Shown piece by piece: positions 25,061 through 33,240 of a stretch of 64,000 nucleotides of DNA. The DNA lies in contig ALYD01000014.1 of NCBI GenBank assembly GCA_000513555.1, positions 27,286 to 91,285 of the forward strand, read 5' to 3'. Position 1 is the first letter of the stretch. Each line of letters begins with the position of its first letter. Below the pieces are notes generated by a model that saw nothing but the letters and a program-made list of their open reading frames with translations, was not told the DNA's origin and made no database searches. The stretch comes from Lachnospiraceae bacterium JC7. Lineage in GTDB: Bacteria; Bacillota; Clostridia; Lachnospirales; Lachnospiraceae. The translations under genes and the position numbers were made by a program.

Positions 25061-26524
25061 TCAAAGTTTAATTTTCACTTTTTCCAAATTAGATGTATAC
25101 AGATTAGCTGGCGCTTGCTTTATCTCTAATAGCATTCCCTTTGCAACCAATCTATCAATAACCCTACTTCTAAAATAAGTTGAAGGAGTAACACCTATAT
25201 TGGATGCTATTTCTTTCACTGTACGTTTATTGTTGTAGCAATATGAAAGAATTCTTAAATCATTCTTTCCTTCCAGTATTTCCTCAACATACACATTCGG
25301 AGAATCTGCTGTAATATCTATTACTCCTTTTTCAAACGTCAAATCCGGAAGCGTTAATGTAAACGAATTGGCATCAGCAGTAATAAATGGTGCAAATTCC
25401 TCGCCAGCTTTTGCATAATCTTCTTCTATAAAATCAAATCCGGAACCTTTTTTCTCCATGTACTTACACATTTCAAGAATATTGCATATAACTTCATTTC
25501 TTCTACGAGGAATAATAGATGCAATGTTCTTTTCTTTATATAATTTTCTTACACCAAGAAGAGCTCCTGGAGATGTAATCTCTAAGCGATCCGGAAAAAT
25601 ATTTACTTCTACTTGTGTCCCATACATGTAATAGTTTCTATGGCCTATAGCATTCACAACACCTTCAGTCACAGCACGCGCCGGAAATGAGATATATGGA
25701 ACAGTTTTTGTATCCATTTTTTTGAAACCATTTGCAGAATGTGCACTTATAAAACTAATTGTTTTTTCTAAAACTGATAACAGATTTCCGGTGTACTCTT
25801 CTGACGCTGTAACAATTGATCCTCCTTTTGTTAGTCCTGGCCAAACAGTAGCAACAACCTTTGTTCTTAGACCATCATAATCATCCGCAAATAATTGCAT
25901 ACCCTTTGTAACTAATTTGTCTTCAGTAATCGCACTTTTTGAAATCAATTCCTTTTCAGTTATCTTTGTTTTTCTTTCCTCTGCAACTACATGCAGTTTT
26001 TTATAATTATTCTCACTGTATAGAATATCAGTTTTAGCAGTATCAAAAGGAATATTATCACTAAGCAAAATAAGATCTTTAATCTGCTCTGGTGATGCCA
26101 TATCCGTACGTCCGAAATTTCTCACATAGATTCCAAGCAATCCGTCCTCATGCAAAGTAACAGGCAGATTCTTACTTTTTTTCACGATAACTTCGATAAT
26201 GTATCTAATTCCATCTCCTACATTCACATCAATTCCATTTATATCGTACGAAATCTCAGGTTCTACGCGCTCTTTTATTTGTCGATGAATCATTAAAATC
26301 GTTTTATCAGCTGTTTTCTTATCTAAAGCAACAATTTTATGCGTATTATCCTCTACTCCAACCAGAAGACGTCCGCCATCCGTATTAGCAAAAGCAACAA
26401 TTGTTTTAAGCCAGCCAACTTCAAGACTCTTACCATTATCGCTTTTCCCTTCTTTTATGATTCCTTTGTACTCAGTCTTTTTATCTTCCAGTCCATATTG
26501 TGGAAACATTTCTTCAATACGCAT
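25061..26524 (-). CDS. AlbA_2/Schlafen-type ATP-binding protein with C-terminal winged helix
   Basis: 487 residues, COG2865-like predicted regulator. Residues about 14-125 form the Schlafen AlbA_2 domain (TEYK, then FANTDGGRLLVGVED). The central part carries the divergent ATP-binding region: EGVVNAIGHRNY (287-298), ITSPG (316-320), RRNEVI and KKGSGFD (359-364). The last about 60 residues (TVKEIASNIGVTPSTYFRSRVIDRLV) are a winged-helix DNA-binding domain. Start at 26524 behind a perfect AGGAGG; an upstream frame extension to 26617 is rejected. Five octamer iterons upstream of its promoter suggest autoregulation. The EEP and TOPRIM genes follow and may be its targets. Confidence 0.82.
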   Translation of the reverse strand: MRIEEMFPQYGLEDKKTEYKGIIKEGKSDNGKSLEVGWLKTIVAFANTDGGRLLVGVEDNTHKIVALDKKTADKTILMIHRQIKERVEPEISYDINGIDVNVGDGIRYIIEVIVKKSKNLPVTLHEDGLLGIYVRNFGRTDMASPEQIKDLILLSDNIPFDTAKTDILYSENNYKKLHVVAEERKTKITEKELISKSAITEDKLVTKGMQLFADDYDGLRTKVVATVWPGLTKGGSIVTASEEYTGNLLSVLEKTISFISAHSANGFKKMDTKTVPYISFPARAVTEGVVNAIGHRNYYMYGTQVEVNIFPDRLEITSPGALLGVRKLYKEKNIASIIPRRRNEVICNILEMCKYMEKKGSGFDFIEEDYAKAGEEFAPFITADANSFTLTLPDLTFEKGVIDITADSPNVYVEEILEGKNDLRILSYCYNNKRTVKEIASNIGVTPSTYFRSRVIDRLVAKGMLLEIKQAPANLYTSNLEKVKIKL

Positions 26525-26554
26525 ACAAAGCCTCCTATTCTCTCTATAATATGA

Positions 26555-26583
26555 ATTATAGAAAAAGGAAATGAAGTTGTAAA
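26555..26583 (-). promoter_or_regulatory. Promoter of the AlbA_2-EEP-TOPRIM unit
   Basis: TTTACA, 17-bp spacer, perfect TATAAT on the minus strand, about 30 nt before the AlbA_2 start codon. An inverted ATGAAG copy lies in the spacer. Confidence 0.88.
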
Positions 26584-26589
26584 CAAAAG

Positions 26590-26641
26590 CTTCACTGCAC
26601 TTCATTGCAAACTTCATTGTGCTTCACTGTATACTTCACTT
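26590..26641 (-). repeat. Five-copy iteron array upstream of the AlbA_2 promoter
   Basis: The octamer CARTGAAG (fifth copy AAGTGAAG) recurs on the minus strand at 26590, 26600, 26612, 26622 and 26634, giving alternating 10- and 12-bp spacing. It lies directly upstream of the -35 element, the position expected for a cooperatively bound regulator. Confidence 0.85.
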
Positions 26642-26710
26642 AATTCATTACGTATTTGTTTACCGATAATAATCGTCAAACATCTCTCCCCACGTTTATT
26701 AGCAAGCGAC

Positions 26711-26750
26711 AAAAAAAGAGCAGCCATTCTGTTAAGAACAACTGCCCTTT
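26711..26750 (-). terminator. Terminator after the kinase gene
   Basis: Imperfect stem (GCAG/CTGC and GTTCT/AGAAT) followed by CTCTTTTTTT on the minus strand. It separates the kinase unit from the AlbA_2 unit. Confidence 0.75.
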
Positions 26751-26841
26751 TATGTAAGTCCTATGTAAAAAAGACCTAACGGTAAAGGAATGACGTGAAT
26801 CCATAAATCTTTATTTTCCTACCCTTAACTTCAATACCACT

Positions 26842-28437
26842 CTAGAGCAAATCTTTTAACATGTTTTTCAAACTTGCTTCATGCTCAAGTCTCTTAATCT
26901 CTTGCTCTCTCGCTTGCATCTGCTTTCTAAATTCAGCCTCTGCTTGTTGTTTTTTTCTTCTGTTATAAATTCCTGTCACAGTCGGAAGCCAACTCTTAAA
27001 ACATCCTACTACCTGCTTAATCGTGCTATCACTTTCTCCAGCATGAATTATTACGGAAGCCATATTATTACGCCCACTAAATGTATGAGTCTCATAACCC
27101 ATCACAGACGTATGACCAAATGACTCACATGTAAGAATTTCATACCACTCTTGTGGTAGATTTCCAGATAAAGTAAATACTAATTTGTTGCTTTCCATAT
27201 CAAGATTCACTACCTGTGGAACAGGAAGATTATTTGAATCGCAACTGGTAAATGCCATCTGTAAATCTTCTCTTCTAAGATTATTAGCATTCTTTTCTGC
27301 CGCTCTTACATCAATCTCTAGTAAGATTTTGTTCACGGGAAAAATTCTATCGTTTGGATTCTGGCAATATAGTCCCTCAAACACTTTATCTAAATAATCG
27401 TATCTCTCATCTACCTCACCTATTTTTTTATAATTTCCGCCCACAACAAGTTTTCCAGTAAACATTTCATTTAATATAAGACCCGCCGCATAAACATCAG
27501 CTCTTCCATCAACAATTGCGCCTTTTTCTCGTTGCTCTGGAGCTGCATATTGAAAGTTTGCAAGACGATCTGCTTTTTTTGTTTCAACAGTAGCAATGAT
27601 TTCTTCCTCGCAAAAATGTGCTATTCCAAAATCAGCGATAACTGCTTGATTACTGCCTTTCTTGAACAAAATATTTTCTGGTTTTATATCTCTATGATAA
27701 CAATCCTGATTATGAGCATATTGTAAGCCGTTCAATATATTCTCAAAAATTTCAATTGAATCCTCCGCCTTTATGCCCGTCTTTATCCTATCTCTTAAAG
27801 TTTCATCATATAATGGCATTACATAGAATAAATAACCAGACTCATCTCCATATGCACCATAATCAAGAATTTTTACGATATTCTTGTGCTCATGATTCAT
27901 ACAAAAATTAATTTCATTTCGAAATCTATTAAGTTTCTCTCTAGGTGTTTTTCTTGAAATAACTTTAATCGCATATAATTCATTTGATGCATTTTTTGCT
28001 TGAAATACTGTACCGTTTCCGCCCTGTCCAACTTGTTTTTGGATTACATATTCTTCAAATGCAGTATACAAAATACTTCCTTTTGCTATTCTGTCAGAAG
28101 ATACAACTTTACTACCTTCTTCTTGAGGATAATAATTATTAATATTGCGTTTGATAGTAGCAAGTCTTCCTTTAATTTTAGTAAAATCTTTTTTATCATT
28201 CCATCCATTAAATGGCTGTTTTAGAAGACTAATTGTATCAAATAGATATCCTGGTTTTTTTGAGTCTGGCAAATTTTCAAGTTCAAATAATACCTCAGCC
28301 AACCATTCTTGGAATTCCTCTGTATCATGTATTTCATCAACTGGAGGAAATCCTCTATTGTTTCCACCCACTGTATGAAAATTTTTTTCAATTTCCATTG
28401 TGTTATCTATTAATTCTACTAATCTCTCTTTTCCCAC
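26842..28437 (-). CDS. Soluble Ser/Thr protein kinase (Hanks type)
   Basis: 531 residues. An N-terminal extension of about 125 residues of unknown fold precedes a complete kinase domain: G-loop GQGGNG (137-142), YAIKVI with Lys158, HRDIKPEN (248-255), ADFGIA (268-273) and AAPEQ (298-302). After the kinase comes a region without recognisable domain and a basic coiled-coil end (about 485-531). There is no membrane helix or PASTA repeat, unlike the PrkC housekeeping kinase. Start codon is GTG behind AAGGGA. It is probably active; the target is unknown. Being next to nuclease-fold genes suggests a defence or stress role, an inference only. Confidence 0.87.
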   Translation of the reverse strand: MGKERLVELIDNTMEIEKNFHTVGGNNRGFPPVDEIHDTEEFQEWLAEVLFELENLPDSKKPGYLFDTISLLKQPFNGWNDKKDFTKIKGRLATIKRNINNYYPQEEGSKVVSSDRIAKGSILYTAFEEYVIQKQVGQGGNGTVFQAKNASNELYAIKVISRKTPREKLNRFRNEINFCMNHEHKNIVKILDYGAYGDESGYLFYVMPLYDETLRDRIKTGIKAEDSIEIFENILNGLQYAHNQDCYHRDIKPENILFKKGSNQAVIADFGIAHFCEEEIIATVETKKADRLANFQYAAPEQREKGAIVDGRADVYAAGLILNEMFTGKLVVGGNYKKIGEVDERYDYLDKVFEGLYCQNPNDRIFPVNKILLEIDVRAAEKNANNLRREDLQMAFTSCDSNNLPVPQVVNLDMESNKLVFTLSGNLPQEWYEILTCESFGHTSVMGYETHTFSGRNNMASVIIHAGESDSTIKQVVGCFKSWLPTVTGIYNRRKKQQAEAEFRKQMQAREQEIKRLEHEASLKNMLKDLL

Positions 28438-28631
28438 TTTTTCATTCCCTTAATAATTACTATCTTTTTATTCGATTCCTTACGTATAAAAAAAATCCAC
28501 TGTACTTATCTCTTAAAGTTACAAGAACTGCATAAATCCTAATCAATATATTATATCATATATTTCCCGAAGATAAAAGCATGTATGCTCTGACATTCTT
28601 TACGGTTATGTGAGTTTTTCCAAAATCGAAA

Positions 28632-28660
28632 TTGACAAAGCTTTTAAAAAAGTATATATT
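28632..28660 (+). promoter_or_regulatory. Promoter of amtB-glnB
   Basis: TTGACA, 17-bp spacer, TATATT on the plus strand. Transcription would start near 28667, giving a leader of about 160 nt. Confidence 0.85.
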
Positions 28661-28680
28661 TTCGAACCATAAGGGGCAAG

Positions 28681-28714
28681 GGTGCTTCGGTATGGAAACC
28701 GAAGCACCTTTTTT
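28681..28714 (+). terminator. Leader terminator 1 (hexaloop hairpin) before amtB-glnB
   Basis: An 11-bp perfect stem GGTGCTTCGGT/ACCGAAGCACC with the 6-nt loop ATGGAA, then TTTTTT. It starts only about 15 nt after the predicted transcription start. The loop has A at position 1 and G at position 4, as in ANTAR-bound antiterminator hairpins. Confidence 0.85.
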
Positions 28715-28726
28715 CTTTACTAATAC

Positions 28727-28785
28727 TTCTGCGCAAGGGTGCGTTTCTTTCGGGAAACGCGCTCTTTTTTTGATTCTGCGCAGAA
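28727..28785 (+). promoter_or_regulatory. Leader terminator 2 nested in an outer stem before amtB-glnB
   Basis: An 11-pair stem (core GCGTTTC/GAAACGC, two G-T wobbles, 6-nt loop) is followed by TTTTTTT (28765-28771). The outer arms TTCTGCGCA/TGCGCAGAA enclose it. Both leader hairpins begin with the direct repeat GCAAGGGTGC. The layout suggests conditional termination. Confidence 0.7.
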
Positions 28786-28826
28786 TATAAAAAGGCAGGA
28801 TGCCTAAAAACTTAAGGGGGTAAATT

Positions 28827-30581
28827 ATGACAAGTGAAATTTTAGAAGCCATCCACAGCGAAGTGTATGGCGTATGGTTCCTGATCGGTGCCGCATTGGT
28901 ATTCTGGATGCAGGCAGGCTTTGCAATGTGTGAGGCAGGTTTCACCAGAGCGAAGAACTCAGGAAACATTATCATGAAGAACCTTATGGACTTCTGTATA
29001 GGAACTGTAATGTGGTTCATCTGCGGTGCTTCACTGATGCTCGGCGAGAACATGCTGGGCGGTTTTGCCGGAAAGTTCTCATTCGATGTTTTCAGTAATT
29101 ACGGAAGCTTTGACTATTCAGGTTTCGTCTTCAACCTTGTATTCTGTGCCACTACCGCAACGATCGTTTCCGGTTCAATGGCAGAGAGAACAAAGTTCTC
29201 ATCATACTGCATCTATTCCGCAGTTATCTCCGCAATAATCTATCCAATCGAGGCACACTGGACATGGGGCGGCGGATTCCTGGCACAGTGGGGATTCCAC
29301 GATTATGCCGGTTCAAACTGTATCCACATGGTTGGAGGCATTTGCGCCCTCATCGGTGCATGGATGCTTGGACCACGTATCGGAAAGTTCGTAAAGGATA
29401 AGAACGGAAAGGTCACAAAGGTCAATGCCTTCCCCGGACACAACCTCGTAATCGCAGCTCTCGGCGTATTTATCCTCTGGCTCGGCTGGTACGGCTTCAA
29501 CGGTGCCGCTGCCACAGATGTAAGCACTCTTGGTTCAGTTTTCCTTACAACAACAGTTGCTCCGGCAGTTGCAACAGTAGTGTGTATGATCTTCACATGG
29601 ATTAAGTACGGTAAGCCTGATGTATCCATGTGTCTCAATGCTTCTCTCGCAGGTCTTGTGGCCATCACCGCACCTTGTGATGTAACAGACTGTGCAGGTG
29701 CAGCTGTTATCGGTGTTGTTTCCGGAGTCCTCGTAGTATTCGGTGTATGGTTCTGTGATAATGTCATCCACGTTGACGATCCTGTAGGTGCAGTTGCGGT
29801 TCATATGTTCAACGGTATCTGGGGAACACTTGCTGTAGGTCTTTTCGCAACAGCATCAGCTCCGGGATTTGAACTTGCAGGTATCAGAGAAGGTCTTTTC
29901 TACGGCGGCGGTTTCTATCAGCTCGGAAAGCAGATCGGCGGAATGGCAGTAACCATCGCCTGGACTGTAGTTACTATCATCATCACTTATTCACTTATCA
30001 AAAAGTTTAACGGACTCAGAGTTTCCGAAGAAGAAGAGATCGTCGGTCTCGACCGTAAGGAACACGGACTCACAAGTGCTTATGCAGGCTTCTCCATCAT
30101 GGATATTTCGAACACCATGATGATGGAGGTAAATGAGAACACAAGTCTCGGTTCCGACGAATACGAAGAAGCCAGCGATACTTTGAAGAATGCAGCCGTA
30201 AAGGTTGTCAATGCTTTCCCTGACACAGGAATCAGCAAGGTTGTGATCATCGCAAGACTTTCACGTTACGACACTCTCCGTAAGGCCATGAATGACCTCG
30301 GTGTCACAGGTATGACAGTTACTCAGGTAATGGGCTGCGGCGTACAAAAGGGCGCAGGCGAGAAGTACCGAGGTGTTGAAGTGGATGCCACTCTTCTTCC
30401 TAAGGTAAAGGTAGAAGTTGTTGTGGGCAACATACCTGTAGAGTCAGTCATCGAAGCCGCAAAGAAGGCATTGTACACAGGTCATATCGGAGACGGAAAG
30501 ATCTTCGTATATCCTGTTGAAAGGGTCGTAAAGATAAGAACCGGTGAAGAAGATTTAGCCGCCCTTCAGGACGTAGAATGA
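28827..30581 (+). CDS. amtB: Ammonium transporter fused to a P-II signalling domain
   Basis: 584 residues. The N-terminal about 400 residues are an Amt channel with eleven or so membrane helices; motifs include FAMCEAGF, HWTWGGGFL and AVHMFNGIWG, which carries a pore His. A linker leads to a C-terminal GlnB/P-II domain (about 455-575): KVVIIARLSRYDTLRKAMND, T-loop QKGAGEKYRGVEVD and PKVKVEVVV, with the VGDGKIF-like segment HIGDGKIFV. P-II blocks Amt when nitrogen is rich, so the fusion makes the gate part of the channel. Such fusions are known in Clostridia. ATG follows AAGGGGG. Lone plus-strand gene with a regulated-looking leader. Confidence 0.95.
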   Translation: MTSEILEAIHSEVYGVWFLIGAALVFWMQAGFAMCEAGFTRAKNSGNIIMKNLMDFCIGTVMWFICGASLMLGENMLGGFAGKFSFDVFSNYGSFDYSGFVFNLVFCATTATIVSGSMAERTKFSSYCIYSAVISAIIYPIEAHWTWGGGFLAQWGFHDYAGSNCIHMVGGICALIGAWMLGPRIGKFVKDKNGKVTKVNAFPGHNLVIAALGVFILWLGWYGFNGAAATDVSTLGSVFLTTTVAPAVATVVCMIFTWIKYGKPDVSMCLNASLAGLVAITAPCDVTDCAGAAVIGVVSGVLVVFGVWFCDNVIHVDDPVGAVAVHMFNGIWGTLAVGLFATASAPGFELAGIREGLFYGGGFYQLGKQIGGMAVTIAWTVVTIIITYSLIKKFNGLRVSEEEEIVGLDRKEHGLTSAYAGFSIMDISNTMMMEVNENTSLGSDEYEEASDTLKNAAVKVVNAFPDTGISKVVIIARLSRYDTLRKAMNDLGVTGMTVTQVMGCGVQKGAGEKYRGVEVDATLLPKVKVEVVVGNIPVESVIEAAKKALYTGHIGDGKIFVYPVERVVKIRTGEEDLAALQDVE

Positions 30582-30686
30582 TGAAGCACATGTAATAAAA
30601 CAGCTCACGGGCTCAAAACAAATTCACAATTATAAAAGTAAAGTGTTTGAAAAAACCGTAAATCAATCCTCCCTGATTTAGAAGTA

Positions 30687-30718
30687 TGCCGGACAGCAGT
30701 AAAGCTGTCCGGCATTTT
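30687..30718 (+). terminator. Intrinsic terminator after amtB-glnB
   Basis: A 10-bp perfect stem TGCCGGACAG/CTGTCCGGCA followed by TTTT. Confidence 0.85.
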
Positions 30719-30751
30719 ATATACTCCACTTTTGATTTCAGATAATATTCC

Positions 30752-31606
30752 TCAGGCAGTCATCCTGTATGCTCTATCGGTAAGCCTGTCCTCGGCGGAA
30801 ACCATCGTCTCATTGATCTCCTTCACCATATTGCTGATAACAGCAAAATCCACTGTGGCCATTTCAGGCACAAGAATCATTTCATGTCTCGACGAAGGGA
30901 TAACGATGAAATTCTTCACACCGCACTTTTCTGCAAATGCTTTTATATTCACTTTGTCGAGGATCGCACTGGCCCCATAGAACTTCAGCTTATTGGTGAT
31001 CACATATATCTCCTTATCGCTTTCCGCCATCATTTCCTGCTTCTGCTTATCACTGAATTCAGGATTCCTGCCGGATTCCTTCATAATTTCACATACCACA
31101 TCAAAAATCGGCTTTATGACAGTTTCAGCCCGAAGATTCTTTTCAGCCTGTTCCCAGATTTCCTCCTCAGTAAGGCCTGTACGTTCAAGGATCATGCTGT
31201 TAAGCTTGATGCAGCCCTCTTCTCTTTGGACCTTGACCCTCAGGTACAGGTAACACTCAAGCCCTTCAAACTCACAGCTTTTCTTGATAAGGTTTTCCGT
31301 ACTCTCCCTTTGAACCGCTATGCTCACATGGGACATGATATACTCGCGGTTAAAGGTATTTTCAATGTCAAAATAAATCCCATCATGCTTTGCAGCGATA
31401 GCCAGTATCTCATCCGCCACAGTATCAGGATCCGCACCATTCTCCGTATCTTTCACAAACTGTTCGATATAGATATTGAGAGAACAGTTGCCCTTTCCTT
31501 TTACAGCTATCGCCTTCCGGACAACGCCGTTTTTTACCACATCGTTGAGTTTCGCTTCGTGACCTCTCTTTTCGATTGCCTCCAGTAACTTTTCTTCAGT
31601 TGTCAT
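30752..31606 (-). CDS. DUF5688-like protein of unknown function
   Basis: 284 residues, cytosolic, no signal peptide or membrane helix. The pattern (NGVVRKAIAVKGKG, YIEQFVKD, MSHVSIAVQRES, NSMILERTGLTEEEIW, KFYGASAILD, IPSSRHEMILVP) is that of the DUF5688 family, common and often multicopy in Lachnospiraceae. No function is known for the family. ATG follows AAGGAG. It is convergent with amtB-glnB and about 560 nt from lgt. Confidence 0.7.
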   Translation of the reverse strand: MTTEEKLLEAIEKRGHEAKLNDVVKNGVVRKAIAVKGKGNCSLNIYIEQFVKDTENGADPDTVADEILAIAAKHDGIYFDIENTFNREYIMSHVSIAVQRESTENLIKKSCEFEGLECYLYLRVKVQREEGCIKLNSMILERTGLTEEEIWEQAEKNLRAETVIKPIFDVVCEIMKESGRNPEFSDKQKQEMMAESDKEIYVITNKLKFYGASAILDKVNIKAFAEKCGVKNFIVIPSSRHEMILVPEMATVDFAVISNMVKEINETMVSAEDRLTDRAYRMTA

Positions 31607-32101
31607 AGTATTTCTCCTTATGAAAAAATTACGAGTTCCATCTGCCGACAGGTCTCATCCGGCTTTCCTCGAGCTGTAATAAATATACACAAGTGCAAAA
31701 GTCTATAGCAGAGTATTAAAATATTTGAAACTTTACGCTTAAAAAAGGGATAAAAATTGAACTTAAATAAAAGATAAATAGAAAATATAAAAGATAAGAC
31801 ATAGAACAATGTCTCTTAAAATATTACTTTCACGTTCGTGTTATACACTTATATAATTTTTTGCCCCGGGATCCTATGAAGAAACCTGCGAAAATCAAAA
31901 GATAATTCTTTGAAAGATAGATGTTGAAGATATATGAACCATCTTCATGAAATGTAGATCTGTTCCTTCAGATCACATCGACTCGTAACTGCATTATACG
32001 TAATGATCATGATTTCAGCAACTAAAAAAAGAAGAAAATAATATACCCGAACAGCAACCTATGTCATAGATCATGCATGGTGAATACACTTTCCCGAAAT
32101 A
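31607..32101. other. A/T-rich non-coding gap between DUF5688 gene and lgt
   Basis: No gene seen. The stretch 31920-32010 holds three consecutive short hairpins (TGAAGAT/ATCTTCA, GATCTG/CAGATC, CATTA/TAATG), which might belong to a small RNA. A 63-codon minus frame (31618-31809) is rejected for lack of a ribosome binding site and for its low-complexity A/T make-up. Confidence 0.3.
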
Positions 32102-32137
32102 GAAAAGCCCGGGAGATCATTCAGACTACCGGGTTTT
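32102..32137 (-). terminator. Intrinsic terminator after lgt
   Basis: Stem AACCCGG/CCGGGCTT-type with one interruption, followed by TTTTC on the minus strand. Confidence 0.75.
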
Positions 32138-32163
32138 CCGCAAATTACATTCAGATATATATA

Positions 32164-33198
32164 TTAATGATTTTCTGTATTATCCACAGCAGATGCATTA
32201 TCTGTCTCAACAGGACTTTCGACCACGTCTTCTGCAGTTGTCTCTACGGCGCTGTCCTCGCTTTCCTGGCGGTTGGCCACTGCCTTCTTTGCCGCCAATG
32301 CTTCAAGCTCCGCTTTAAGTACCGCATCAGGTCCGTTCTTCTTCACCTTATTAAGGTTATAAATAATAAGGCCTGCTCCCACTACTGCAAGAAGAGCTGA
32401 AAGAGCCTGGGATACAGCTATATTTGTTCCCCAGAGGTAAAGTGAATCGGTGCGGAGTCCCTCTATCCAGAAACGTCCGATTCCATAGCACAGGAGATAC
32501 TGGAAAAAGATCTGTCCGGTAAACTTCTTTTTCGGCGCCATAAGATAAAAGATCACAAGCGTACAGAGGTTCCACATTGACTCATAGAAAAATGTGGGAT
32601 GAACCTGAATGAACAGATTCTCTCCGATCTTGAAAGAATTAAGAAGCACTTCGTCATTCAGCATATTGGGATTTACCAATGCTTCCTTTATACGCATGGC
32701 GAGGAAGGAATCCGTAGGGCCTCCGAACGCCTCAGTGTTGAAGAAATTACCCCATCTTCCCACGCTCTGACCTATAAGTAGACCGAGGATACCCGAATCC
32801 ATCATGGACAGAACATTGATCTTTTTCACACGGCAGAAAATGGTACATCCGATCACACTGACGATTATTCCTCCGTAGATCGCGAGTCCGCCCTGACGGA
32901 TATTTAGGATCTCATCAAGATGCTGTGAGTAATAGTCCCACTCGAACATTACGTAGTAGGCTCTTGCTCCAAGGATAGCAAAGATAACTGTATAAAGTCC
33001 CATATCCTGGATATCATCCACCTTCAGGCCTCTTCTTTTATAGTCCATGCTGGCTATCAGAAAACCCAGCATCATGCCTATTCCGATAATGATTCCATAG
33101 TATGCTATCCTGAAACCAAAGATGGAAATGCTGTTCTTCAGATGCTCTACCCCCACCCCAAGATGCGGAAAATAAATGTCAAAATTGTCAGTATTCAT
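32164..33198 (-). CDS. lgt: Prolipoprotein diacylglyceryl transferase
   Basis: Membrane enzyme that attaches diacylglycerol to the lipobox Cys of prelipoproteins such as MetQ. Multiple membrane helices; the Lgt signature region GLLIGQSVGRWGNFFNTEAFGG and the C-terminal GIGRFWIEGLRTDSL are clear. After the last helix there is a cytoplasmic tail of about 55 residues, basic then acidic (E/S/T/D-rich), which makes the protein longer (344 residues) than a typical Lgt. ATG is preceded by AAGGA. Confidence 0.96.
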   Translation of the reverse strand: MNTDNFDIYFPHLGVGVEHLKNSISIFGFRIAYYGIIIGIGMMLGFLIASMDYKRRGLKVDDIQDMGLYTVIFAILGARAYYVMFEWDYYSQHLDEILNIRQGGLAIYGGIIVSVIGCTIFCRVKKINVLSMMDSGILGLLIGQSVGRWGNFFNTEAFGGPTDSFLAMRIKEALVNPNMLNDEVLLNSFKIGENLFIQVHPTFFYESMWNLCTLVIFYLMAPKKKFTGQIFFQYLLCYGIGRFWIEGLRTDSLYLWGTNIAVSQALSALLAVVGAGLIIYNLNKVKKNGPDAVLKAELEALAAKKAVANRQESEDSAVETTAEDVVESPVETDNASAVDNTENH

Positions 33199-33240
33199 CC
33201 AAACGCTGTCCTTTCTCTTCTGTTATATAAAAAACCGGGC

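Larger units (their letters stand above)
23100..28560 (-). other. A/T-rich accessory island (kinase, AlbA_2 regulator, EEP, TOPRIM)
   Basis: Four minus-strand genes between conserved ychF and amtB-glnB. Codon and base use are visibly richer in A/T than in the flanking housekeeping genes, and none of the four is a core gene. No integrase, transposase or clear flanking direct repeat was seen, so the mode of arrival is unknown. Two transcription units are likely: the kinase gene with its own terminator, and AlbA_2-EEP-TOPRIM. Confidence 0.7.

Noticed and set aside
26590..26641. Plasmid- or phage-type replication origin iterons
   Set aside because: Only five octamers, no A/T-rich unwinding region with DnaA boxes and no Rep gene; a promoter lies next to them.
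31618..31809. Minus-strand 63-codon frame upstream of the DUF5688 gene
   Set aside because: A/T-rich low-complexity, no ribosome binding site.
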